This document shows positions 10,644-21,912 of a stretch of DNA of 64,000 bases, piece by piece (position 1 is the first letter of the stretch; every line of letters begins with the position of its first letter). Under the pieces are notes generated by a model. It was not told where the DNA came from, did no database searches, and saw nothing but the letters and a program-made list of their open reading frames with translations. Where the stretch lies: NCBI GenBank assembly GCA_006384855.1, contig VCJN01001531.1, positions 1 through 64,000 of the forward strand. The letters are read 5' to 3'. Origin of the DNA: Tetraselmis striata (lineage: Eukaryota; Chlorophyta; Chlorodendrophyceae; Chlorodendrales; Chlorodendraceae). The translations under genes were made by a program, and so were the position numbers.

Positions 10644-13600
10644 CTAGCATACGGACGCCATGTCATTAGTTGCAGTCCCATGCTGCTTTGTCAGTTCCCG
10701 GTGCAGGTTCACCGCCTCCCACAGACTGTGCGAGTCCGCCATGTCAGACGGGCTGCGCACAGTGTCTGGATCCAGCTGCTTGCCTTGCACCTTCACAGAC
10801 TGCAGGAAATCTGTGAGGTGTTGCAGCGCCACCTGCCGGGCCGCCCTGCTGCCTAGCCGCACCCGCCGCACCTCCACAGGCAGAGACGTATCCAGCCCGC
10901 TCTGCAGCGTGGCGGGGAGGCTGACGGGCACAACCACCACAATCGCAGGATTGTGTTGTGTCAGGTAGCCGCTCTGCCCTGCCAGGAGCCGCGCGAGCAC
11001 CATGGTGGCTGGTATGGTGGCCGGCATCAGCTCCCCGCGGCCTACGCCAATGCGCTGCGTCAACAACAGCCCGCCAATCACTGCACGCAGGCCGTCGGCA
11101 TGTGGGCCTGCGCTCTCAGGAGGGTACCAGTCGTGAAGGCCCTGTAACAGGGTAACTGCCTCAGGCAGCTCTTTGCGACAGTCTGCGCTGACCAGCACCC
11201 ACTGCAACAGGTGCAGGATGGTGCGCCCCAGCATCATGGTGGCCGGGAAGTAGGTGAACTCTCCGTGAACGTTGCACCCATTATCGGCCCACTCTGCCAG
11301 GCAGCACGATAATGCGCAGCATAGCACCTCCAGCTGGGCAATGGAGCAGCTTGGTAGTGCACCTGCCGCTCCTGAGAAGAGCAAGGCGCAGCCATGGCGC
11401 ACGCAAAACCCCGCGACACATGCGCGGGGCAGAGGAAGCGCAAATGTTATAGCCGACTTCTGTGCGGCGGCATTTGCGCCAGCCAGGTGCTCTCTCAGCG
11501 CGGCGAGCGTCTCGCCCTCAGATGGGCCGCCATCGCATGAGTCTGCCGGGTCGCCATGCAGCTTCCCTGCCGCGGATTCTGCCAGGTGAAGCTCGTCCAT
11601 GCACTCGGGCTTTGCCATCCACTGCAGGTCAAAACAGTTTCTCAGCTTGTTGTGCACTGAACAGGGGCAACTCATATCTAGCTGGTTTCATCAGCTCCCA
11701 GTGCCACTTTCGCATAACGTATCTATCATGATTGTATCCACATGAGGCCTGTGTTGTGCTGCGACGTTATCCGTGATCGCGCAGACTCCCAATTAATAAG
11801 TCCGTTCTTTTCAGTAGTTTATATGTGGCCTTTTACTGCTACTTCCATACGGGCAGATAAGTATTTATAACAGCACAACAATTAAATGCTAATAATTGTG
11901 CATTGCCCATGGCATGATGCATAAACGTAGTTGCGCTTTGTTATGATACAGCTGTGAAAATTATACGTAATGCCTGTATGACGCACGCACACCATTGTTT
12001 CAGAATTGTAGGATTGCCAATTTACCAATGAACAATGACATTGCGCGGTACAGCAATTGTAACGTCTTTTTGTAAATTAAGCTGTGGGCATAATAATGTG
12101 GAAGCGGGTAAATTGCAATCGGTACAAAGAGGCACAACACGGCGATGTCAAGATTGACAGGTCATATGCAGCAGAGGAAGCGGGACAGGTTGAGGAGGCA
12201 CGACTTACGGGTGGCATTGGACTTCCTGCTGCAACGCGCTGCGCGCGGACTCGCTGCACGCGGGGCGACCCCATCGGCTCCCACGTGGCCTCCAGGCACT
12301 CCCAGTAAGCCGCCAGAAATCCGCACTTGGCGGCTTCCAAGGCTTCAAAGACACCGTTGGCCGCTTCCTCAGATGGGCCACCCACCACGCCTTGGCAGAT
12401 GCGGTTCAGGAGGCCCATCCCGATACCGATCATGATGGAGTAGCCGCCAACCTCCGTCATGCTGTACGGCGAGCCCGCCTGCTGAAAGGACCGGTACACA
12501 GTTTCCGACAGGTCCGCAAATCTCCAACATGGCAGCGAGTCCTGGAGAACTATGATGACGAGCGATCCGCGGTAGGCTGTCTCGATGGCAGTCCAACCTG
12601 GCAGCCCCATGTAGAACCTGTGACAAGAGTGGTGCACAGCGCAAGTCAGCCCCCCCCCCCCCCCCCCCCCCCCGGGGTCGACTTACTGCAACCGGAGATC
12701 CACCACCAGGACAATGGTGGACAAGCGGCAATGATGCAAAGATGGCAAGGCCGACGGCAGCAGCTACATTCCGAGCTGCCAGCTGGATGTTAGGCTGGGC
12801 GAAGTGAGTCTGCATACACCCAGCCGCCGGGGGGGGCGGTGCTTGCCACGCACTCTTTGATCGCTCTCCTCCAGGTCTCGGGCTTCATGTAACCCATGTT
12901 GGCAATCATCTCCTCGACGAAGGGTTGATACACTGCCGTCGCCTCAACACGCGTTGACAACGGCAGAGTGCTACCTGCGCTGAAGGTGGCCGCCGAGTCC
13001 GGGGCACCATTCCTCGTTTCTGAGATGGCCGTCATCAGCTCTTCTTGTCGGGCAGAGAGCTCTTCCAACCTGTAAGCATGCACACACAAGCCGAGTAAGA
13101 CGAACGCCTTTAGCTGCCTCACAAAACATAACCCCCCCCCCCTTCCCTTTAAAAACAAACCCCGTCCCCTCGTTGGGGCGGTGTGCTGCGCAATTTTCAG
13201 TAGTTCACAGGTCATACACTGCAAATACCTCCAACCATGCTAACAACTGTGCTTGCAATTTATGAAATGCGTGCTCTTAGAAGAGAGGGGGGGGGGGGGG
13301 GGGGTTACTTTGCATGGTGGTCCAGAAAAAGGGCCCGAATAAGGTCTCGGTCAAACAGCATCACGGCAGTGATGGTGTTCTGCACATGGTCCACCGCCTC
13401 GCTCTCCTTCATCAGCAGCATGCACGATGTGCCACCGGTGATGGTGTTCTCCTCGTAGAGAAGGTCCAGCACTTGAAACTGCGGGGAGGAAAGAGAGCAT
13501 GCCATGTCAGTGCGTGCAGCGGGCCACACTAGTAGGGCGTTGCTAGCTTGTAGCGTGCTGATGTAACAGGTGATACAAGTTTGCGGGCACTCTGGCGGGC

Positions 13601-16600
13601 CCGGCAGTGTGCAGGCGCCGTACTTGTCCGGCCAAAGAGCTCGCACTTTCATATCGGGAAAATATGCTTAGAGAAATGAGGATGGCGAAGCGGGGGTAGG
13701 GGGGTGGGAGAGGGGGGGGGGGGGGGGGGGGGGGCATTGTCACTGCTTCCATCGGACTCACCCAGTACTGGAAAGCCTCTTTGTAGATCCCCAGCGAGTG
13801 GCTGACCTTCGCTGCCCGAATCAGCGTGTCGGCAAGCAGCAGCACCTCGCGCTCTTGCTCGCTACCGCGCTTGCTAGGGGCACAGCCTCCCCCACTGCGC
13901 ACCGCTCGTTGCATGTGGTGCACCAGAGCCCGCAGCGCCTGCCTCTCGCTCAAAGCGCCATGCGCCTCCGACAGCTGCTCCCTCAGCGCCTCAGCTGCTT
14001 TGCCATGCAACGCGCGCCGGTGGCTGTGCGGGAGGCTGCTGTACACCACATCTCGGTGCAGGACGTTGCTGAACTGCATTTGCAGGGGCAGCGCACAAAT
14101 AGGTTACCCTTTTAAATCCTGGTGGCTCATTTGCTTTTATCTTACTTTCACTTTTAATCATTCACTATCAATCATTTCCGACAATATACCACGCATAACT
14201 TCAATGGGTTCTTTTTATCATAATTGGAGACATAACACTAGATACTAGAAATAGGAAACAATCAACGAAATACAATAGGAAATACAACGATAGGCACATT
14301 TCCGACTGCAGACCATTAAGTATACAGATTCACAAGTCCTCTTTCGAGTCGCGGATTGCTCAGTCTATGAGTACAAGTACACTGTACTCGTGTAAGGCGG
14401 ATAAGTCGCTCGGAATCCGAGGGATTGTGTTTCCCACGTTGGGTACTACGTGGTCTGCAATCCGTAAGGAGATCATATATATATATATATATAGAAAATA
14501 ACGACAAATAGTACATGTGTCAAATTAAGTGCGTAAATTATCATATGAACATATAAATCGCACGAACTTGTGTTACTGGACGAAGGCTCCGTGCCCACAG
14601 AACGGAGGTCACCATATGGAGAACACCCCGTTCACACTGTACCAGACAGCTTGCAGCGCTACTAATGCCACATCCAAGCGGTGCAATGTGGGTCATAAGA
14701 GCAAGGTGATTGTGGATCCATGGCACGGCGTGTGTCACCGCTGATGTTGGCGCTGACTCCTCAATGGGATGTATGGATCCTTTCGTAGCAGGGTGCGTGT
14801 ACGGCTGTGATGGCCAGCCCTTAGCCCAGCAAATGGTAGTTTCAGCATTCAGTGTGGGTGGTGGATGCCAAGAGCGTGCGTAGATGTTGCACCCACCTCC
14901 CAGGTGGCATCAGCTTTGCCACGTATCCGGTCATAGTCACGCCATACGGCGGGTGCAATCAGCTGAGCCTCCTGCAGTGCGTGAAGCTGGTAGTCCAGCA
15001 TCTCTGCATCCCCGCCGACGCCGCACGGGAGCATTGTGTGCAGGACGCCCGCGTTGAACTTGAACCCAAGCACACTGGCGCAGCGGAGCACGATGCCGAT
15101 GGACGTCGGCAACTGGTCCACCCTGGCCTGCACAATGGCCGTCATGCCACGCGGCACCAGATTCCTCAACTCCTTCCGGGTGGCCTTGGATGTCAACTGT
15201 CCGCCCTCCACCATCTCTTCCCTCTTCAGCCACTTGCAAAGATCGACCACATGGAGAGGCGTGCAGTCACACCGTGCTGCGGGCACCCCAGAATGCCATC
15301 CATCAGATGTGTGGCCTACACGAAGCATCATAACCAGCTACACTGTCGGACTGCGCAAGCAGTAAAAGAGCCCCTGTCGACATTGTCAGTATAACGGTAA
15401 AGTATGTACATGTGGATGAGGCCACATACTCATGATGGTGGCAGCAACAAAATTGTCCAAGCTCTGACAGTCCAGTGTCAGCTTTGCCAGCTCCAGCACC
15501 TCTGGTTTCTCCAGTTGACCGAGCTGCAGATGTACCACGCCCTCCATGCTGTGCAGTGCCTGCGGGGCTCCCTCGTGGCACGGCTCGAAGATGATGGGGC
15601 GGCTGGTGGTACAGAGGAGGACACTGCGCCAGTCGCGCATTGTGTCGGGCCGTGTCGGCCGCTGTGTGTTCAGTCGCGTTGCAATGCCGCACAGCGTCGC
15701 AAGATCTTCCTCGCCGAGTCGGTGCACGTCGTCCAGAGCAATGTAGAGTGGCGCCACGAGCATGGCATCAGAGATTATATCTGCATACAAGCCCTGCAGC
15801 ATTTCTGTCTTGTCTCTGCCGCTGTAGCGCATGGCGGCGATGCCGCCAACATGACATGCGAGTAGATCAGGCGGGCCATCTCCCAGATGGTCGGCACCCT
15901 AAAAACGCAGTACATGATAACAGACAACACAGTTTGTCAAACAGCGGGTATGCGAACTATCCCCAGAGGATTATTGAGATTCTGACATTGAGTAGCAACT
16001 GCTAGCCATCGGCGGTCCAACACAGATGTCAGGCGCTCCTTAGCGTTCAGGCGGCATGACAAACATCTCCATGCCAGTGCGCTTACCAGTAGCCATGCCA
16101 GGCTGTTTGCATCTGCTGCACCTACTTCCTCCAGCAGCCAGCACAGAACACGATGCCAGATGACGAATGGGAGATCCCCGCGCTGGCATTGGAACATCAT
16201 CCCAGCGTGAGTGGCCTGCCCAGTCTCGGCGCCTCGGACCTCCTGCAGCAATGCCTCGGCCAAGGTAGACCGGCCCATTCCAGACCCGCCCTCCACCACA
16301 GCTAGCGCTGCGCTTGCCTTCTGTGCTGATGCATCAGCCTGGGCGGAACGTACAAGCATGCGCAACACGGCAAGCTCCAAATCGCGACCCAGGATGGTGC
16401 CCGCAGAATGTCTCCTGCGGTCAATGCCGCCCTCTTGATTAACGACCACCTCGGGGCGATAGACCTTCATCTCGCCCTGCTTCCCCTTGAGTGGTATGCA
16501 CCCAGCCGGCTGCAGGCTTAGCTGGTGAACGCGCAGCTGGGCGGGGGTGATGGCCATGGTCACATCCTGCGTGCACAGCAGGGTGCTGCCCTGCTTGGCG

Positions 16601-19600
16601 GCCGCCCCTGCAAGCCTTGCTGCGGTGTTGACGTGGTCTGCCGCAATTGGCGTAAGGGGAAGAGCATGGTCTTCAGCATCTACACTACCTTACCCATAGC
16701 GGTCAGCGTATCAAAACTCAGACGAAAAAATCATGACATTGCGGTGAAAAACATTGCAAAGCATGAGATATGATGCATCGCATCATTATATTAACGCTCA
16801 TTTTATCGCACATTTCATCAAACATTTAATAATTCTGGTCATGATTTATCAATAAACATCCAGTATTCCGGTCATGACTTATTGCGACCCCTTGGAGACC
16901 TAGAAGTATATATCGCGGGCCCCACTGCCGAGCCCAAATGGAGCTGTCACCTATCACGTGATAAGTCTTATCCCTTATGGCCGTACTGTTTATGTCCGCT
17001 TGCGTGAAGATGTTCAGCCAGTATTACCAGATGAGTCCGTAACAGTCTTTGGATGGCACCGTACACACAGCAATGCTGCACCAGTAATGGTGCAATCAAT
17101 CGATTACCGTACGTGTGCTGGCTTACTACAAGGTACACGTAACTGCAGTATCGGCCGTTATTCGTGAAGTGAATTATGCCCTCTGTGAATATGTTCCGCT
17201 AATAGAGCTGGGTTTTGTGGTGGTGACGTACACTCTGATAGCATTCATGTTCCCACAAAAATGGCCTCATGACATTACTGGAATGTCGGATTCAACATTG
17301 ACACAGAATAGGGAATCGCGCATTGATGGCTGTTGTAGCAAGAGCATCACCGACACAATTAGGGGTTTCCCCGACACAGGGCATCATGTCTACGTATCGC
17401 AGATGGAAGGGTGCGCCCGGAAACGTAGGCAAGGTTGATATTAAAATTCATGTTTTTGAAAAACGTGCAGACTTTTGTGGAGAAATGTATGATTGTTGAT
17501 GTAATCATCCAGCGAAGCGTCGATACTTCGGCAATAAGCTTTATTGCCGTACGGGTACCCGTATAGTGCAGCGGATCGGGCCTATAGGTGCATGACTAAA
17601 GCGCTTATCTACTGGCATGTACTATTAAGTACTATAATCCACCCACCCACCCGCCCGCCCACGGTCCTTAATTACACAGCCGTCCGAATACGATCTCACG
17701 GTTGGGAGACTATGAGTACTGATACTCGATCGCTACTCGCTGCTGGTAATAGAAAAAAAAACTCTGGTACTTAAAAGCGCTGGCAATGCGAACGCTCGCT
17801 GCTGGTACCCTGTACTGGTACTCGCTGCTCGCTGCTGGTATTGCTGGTACTGGTACTGGTACTCGCTACTCGCTGCTGGTAATGTAAAAAAAAACTCTGG
17901 TACTTCAAAGCGCTGGCAATGCAAACGCTCGCTGCTGGTACTTCAAAGCGCTGGCTATGCAATTCATGGAACTGTAGGCCAGTGATATAGAACCCGTTCT
18001 TTTAAAATTTTCTGAAAAATCGACACATCGCTGATTCAACTGTCAAGTTACTTCATATATTATATGATAGATGAACATGAAATACTCATCCGATATTGAT
18101 TAGGAGCGCCTCAGAAGGGAATGATTGGGAATCAAGACCGGGAGAGAGGGGGGGGGTCCACTCACCGCCCATCACCATATACTCGCATCTGATGGAGGGA
18201 TCCCCTACCAGCCCGCAGAAGCACATGCCTGTGGTGACGCCCGCAGTGCCGGGCAGTCCAGCAGCAGACATCATGGCCACCGCTTTGCGGCCCGCCAGGA
18301 GGCACGGCATGGATAGCTTGCTGCTTTGGTATCCTGGCAGCCCAAACACAAAGATCATGGCCAAGCCCTTGTCGTCCACCGTGATCTGCATGTGTCAGTA
18401 GGACTACAATCAGTATTGCATTCAGTAGCTGCATGCTCCGAAGCCAGAACAAATGCAAGTGTGTGGGCACTCACTTGACGAGTGGCGCCGCCCATCTGCC
18501 CCTCCACCATGTCAATGCAAGTGCCCAGCAGGCTTTGCAGTCCTCTTCTCCATTCTGGATCACTGTATTTGTTCTCGTGGCTCTGCATGCGTGAGTATGT
18601 CTCATTCAGTACCCGTATATGTAGTTCTTCCGTGGTGTCCAGTGCTCAAACTTGCAGCACCAGGGGAAAGGGTCAGGGCGAACGATGTACCTTCATGTCC
18701 GCGATGCAAAACAGGATTGCCACCATGCGGTGCTCCATGAGGCCGGTGCTGCCGCGCCCCTCCAGGCAGCTGTGCTTCACAAAGCTGGGCACAAAGCGAA
18801 GCAGGGCACCCATGCCCATGCAGTCCATCTTGACTGGATCCCCCGGCTTCAAGGCCTGGATCAATTCTGAGCTAGCAACAGTGGCATTTGACAATTCACT
18901 CCGTGTTTTCGCAGGAGGACGCCTGATTGTAGTGCTGCGTGAGCGCGGGGAACTGGGAGACGGAGACGCAAACATCCCTGCAGGAGGTATAGCGCTGATT
19001 GCCTGCATTTTGTCCACAAGCCGATGCGACAGGCTTGCCGAGCCCCCCATTGGGTCTTGGCTGGTGTTGGACGCCTTCGAAAGGAGGTCGCTGCGGCCAT
19101 CCGCTCGTTCTATGGTACCGTATGAGATGCGCCGTAGTGGTGCCCTAGTCACACATCCAACTGCTCGCTCGGTGAGCGTGGTGCGTAGGTGGCCGTCCCC
19201 GAGCTCCACCACCTGCCAACCTGACGCTCCTGCCTGTTCCAGTGTCAGCAGCTGCGCTGCACTCGGAGCAAGGACAATCTCCGACTTGCTCGATAGCGCC
19301 AGTGCTTCAGCGATCTCCGTGAGAGGCGCACCAATCAAAAATGCCTCGGAGCGCTCCACCAGCTCCCCCCCTGAGTGATAACAACAGCAGCATAGAGCAC
19401 CAGCAGACCCGGTCAGGAGGTCTGCCTTCAAGGGGGGAGGGGGGGGGGACTCGCAGAACCAGTGTCTACATCGCACGTGTCACACAGGTGCCGCTGCAAC
19501 CCATGGCTGCAGCTGAAGCAACTCGTGGAGCCCTGCCGTAAAGCTGCGGGTGGCTGAGGGGCGACGCACCACACTCCATGCACACCAGCTCTCCTGCAAC

Positions 19601-20977
19601 GTCATGACACAGCCGAGCGGCATCCGGCAACAAAGCAACTGCATCAGCATATCACTGGCATACATATAAATGATTCTGCAGGTTGCTCCGGTGTTAAAAA
19701 GTAAAGTTTTTATTCACCGACATAGCGCTACCGGTAGCGACTAGCTGTAGTAGCAGTCTAATCATACAGCTCCCCCGGAATTATGAGGCGATATATATTT
19801 AAGACTCGTGATGGAAGTAGGGAGCAGGGTACTATAAATCAGTGAGTCCTTACTATAGCTAGCGTACTGGTTGCCACCACCAGTTCCCACGACAAGGTGG
19901 CCAGGAAGACCATAGATGCTAAGCAGAAGGATTCACTTTCGACCGGCCCAAGGTCGCTGTGGGGATCCTCGCACTGAAGGCGTATGCATCATCGCCTACC
20001 GGCACCTTATTACGACGGAATTATTTAGGGGCTTCCAGCGGCCCTTCGCGACACGTGCGATTTTAGTTCGGACTTCGGAGATTCCCACAGCGAAGACCCC
20101 ACCCCGCTCGGGCCGGGCTGCCGATACAATGAACCGTAAAGTGATTCTGAGACAGTGTAGCTACCCATATGATAGCCCTTCTGGCCAGGTTGGAAAGTGG
20201 ACGTAATCCTTACTGGTACGCACGGAGACAAAAACAAATGCAAAAGTTTTACTTGGCGAGTGAATTCGTGACGCTTTACTCACCTACGGCCAATGCCGAG
20301 TGCACGCTCAGCGGTGGGTCCGCCGGTTCGCGCCGGAAGCCGTCAAGCTGCTGCTGCACAGACCGGGCGCACGCCAGCGCCCTGCGCAGCGGCTCCACCA
20401 ATCTCAACCCGCCCGCCTCCCCGCGATCGATGAGCCCTTTGGACGGCTCAAATACCACCAGCACCGCGTCGCCCGCGAAGCAGTCCACGTCGCCACCGCA
20501 GTCGAGTATGAGCTGCATCATCACAGCGAAAAAGGCAGACAGCGATAGGCTGAAGCTCTCTACCCCCTCGCTGCCAAGCCGCCTCCGTGCATCCTCACTC
20601 AATGCAGTGAATCCACTGACATCCACGATCAACAAGACTGCATGAACGGTTCGAGGGGCGGCTGGGCTGGGCAGGCGCGCGTTGCGGACACGTTGGACTC
20701 CCGACCGCAGTTCGTCGTGGTCGCCATCGCCCCTCCAGCAGCTGTCATAGTGCGTGGTGTGTGAAGAGGTAAGAAGCTGCCCGTCCGCGAAGGCGACCGC
20801 CACGCGAATGGGGATTAGAGGCAGGCTCGCCGCAACGAGGGACCTCGCCCGGGTCAGCCACTCCGGGCTTGGGCGTATCAAGTCGACGGACGCGTCGTTG
20901 ACGCACGTGCCCTCGGCCTTGCCAATCCTGAAGCGGGTTTTACCTACTTCGCGGCGGGATGACTTCTTCATTTCCAT
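10644..20977 (-). CDS. Soluble adenylyl cyclase (ADCY10-type), 14 exons, about 1773 aa
   Basis: Converts ATP to cAMP; bicarbonate- and calcium-regulated in characterised members, usually cytosolic or ciliary. Order as in animal sAC: cyclase domain 1 (exons 1-3: LLIVDVSGFTALSE and GGDVDCFAGDAVLVVF, giving both metal-binding Asp), cyclase domain 2 (exons 3-6: TVDDKGLAMIFVFGLPG, CEYMVMG, then VNTAARLAG), an ATPase (exon 6 VVEGGSGMGRSTL; exon 7 PLYIALDDVHRLGEEDL as Walker B), then a winged-helix/TPR-like tail (exons 8-14). Human sAC is about 1610 residues. Every splice junction keeps phase and no exon carries a stop, so the gene looks intact. Oddities: Arg replaces the Walker A Lys, and Cys occupies the position of the human Lys before FAGD. 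The start at 20977 (MEMKKSS) is the best ATG before domain 1, but upstream exons cannot be excluded. Confidence 0.88.
12650..12673 (+). repeat. Poly-C tract (24 C) in a 69-nt cyclase intron
   Basis: In the sense strand this is a G24 run starting about 13 nt after the GTAAGT donor. It fills a third of the intron 12686-12618. Confidence 0.9.
13287..13304 (+). repeat. Poly-G tract (18 G) overlapping the start of a cyclase intron
   Basis: In the sense strand the donor GTAACC (13308-13303) runs directly into a C18 tract. Confidence 0.9.
13712..13734 (+). repeat. Poly-G tract (23 G) in a cyclase intron
   Basis: Lies in intron 13761-13479, shortly after the donor in the sense (C-rich) strand. Confidence 0.9.
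14074..14896 (-). other. Cyclase intron, 823 nt
   Basis: AT-rich, with an (AT)8 run near 14475-14491. No coding motif. Confidence 0.6.
17731..17942. repeat. Direct repeat with CTGGTACT-type microsatellite in the largest cyclase intron
   Basis: Two copies (about 17731-17812 and 17864-17942) share CTCGCTGCTGGTAAT, an A8-9 run with CTCTGGTACTT, and AAAGCGCTGGCAATGC. Between them are short GGTACT repeats. The rest of intron 18165-16638 holds nothing recognisable. Confidence 0.8.
19594..20283 (-). other. Cyclase intron 1, 690 nt
   Basis: Bounded by GTGAGT at 20283 and TTGCAG at 19594. No other feature seen. Confidence 0.7.
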
Positions 20978-21182
20978 TGTGGCACTGGGCCCAACTTTGC
21001 TGTAGTGGTACTGGGCCTCACTGCGCGGCGGACCTTGCAGACGATGGCGGGCTGCGAGAAGGCGTGTGTGGACACCGTGAAGTTGCACGTGGCGATGCAA
21101 CTGTCACTGTTTCCGTGGTGCGGGCGGCTGATTGCGCACCTGGCGCGCGGGCTGCTCGTACCACCAGTACGGGGATACCACG

Positions 21183-21390
21183 CCGGTTTGTTTTTCCGCC
21201 CCGGGACGGGACAGGCACCGCCAGTGAAACCGGCCTGGTGCTGATGGATGTGCAGTACAGGGTACGAGGGCGACCGACATAATAAAATCAGTGCCCAACC
21301 CTGGCCCAGCAGGGCTTTTTCCCTGCCCCCGGGCTGCTGGCACTACAGGACTGCTGGCAGCATGTGAAACCCTTTCAGCGTCTCCAGCTA
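21183..21390 (+). repeat. Two diverged copies of the dispersed CGCCCCCGGGAC motif
   Basis: One copy near 21195-21235 (CGCCCCGGGACGGGACAGG with CAGTGAAACC), a second near 21315-21390 (CTGCCCCCGGGCTGCTGGCA with GTGAAACCCTTTCAGCGTCT). They lie between the cyclase 5' end and the retrotransposon ORF. Confidence 0.5.
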
Positions 21391-21912
21391 AAAAGGATTA
21401 ACGTGAAGCAGCGGTACGGGTATCTAGTAAATTAATACGGATCGGTACCTGGCACGGGATAGCCGTCGGGGGTGGTCGACGGTGCCTTATACGCTAAACT
21501 TCCGTTTTTTTAGTATGATCCATTACTCATTCCATTAGGAAGCGCTCCATACCTCCCCCGTACGTACCTCCCCCGACCCCCAGCCTCTGGCTGTGGCGTG
21601 GCCGGTGGGGGTTCAGCACCGTGGGGCGTCCTATGTCCCCTCCAGGCCCCTCTGCTAGGGTGTCTCCCGTGGGGGTCGCGGTCCCGGCGGGGGCGGCGGT
21701 GGTGGTGGGCGCGATGGCGCAGATGTAGTCGTCGACGCCCGGCAGGGGCGTTGATTGGCAGTTCCGGTGTTGCGATGGCGGCTGCGGCCGCACCTACCGG
21801 CGGCCAGCCCCCTTGTGCACGCACATGAACCACGGGATGGAGTCCGACGACCCGGAGGTAGCTGCCATGCACCTCGCCTACGCTGAGACTTTCGACCCCT
21901 CTGTGTATCACG

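Larger units (their letters stand above)
10644..20977 (-). other. Exon map of the soluble adenylyl cyclase gene
   Basis: Exons read from splice signals and domain continuity: 20977-20284, 19593-19570 (a 24-nt micro-exon), 19370-18691, 18582-18475, 18385-18166, 16637-16087, 15898-15430, 15276-14897, 14073-13762, 13478-13309, 13069-12820, 12763-12687, 12617-12209, 11621-10644. Donors are mostly GTGAGT, GTAAGT or close variants; acceptors end in CAG or TAG. Lengths sum to 5322 nt, a multiple of three. The 56-nt intron 12819-12764 contains CTAAC, a branch-point-like sequence. Least certain are the 12820/12763 junction and the start. Largest intron is 18165-16638 (1528 nt). Confidence 0.75.

Noticed and set aside
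18482..19378. Plus-strand 298-aa ORF
   Set aside because: Antisense shadow of cyclase exons, which have the conserved motifs.
20978..21100. Upstream ATG at 21100 as the cyclase start
   Set aside because: The extra 41 residues are His/Arg-rich and unlike the family; the ATG at 20977 is a simpler start. Upstream exons remain possible.
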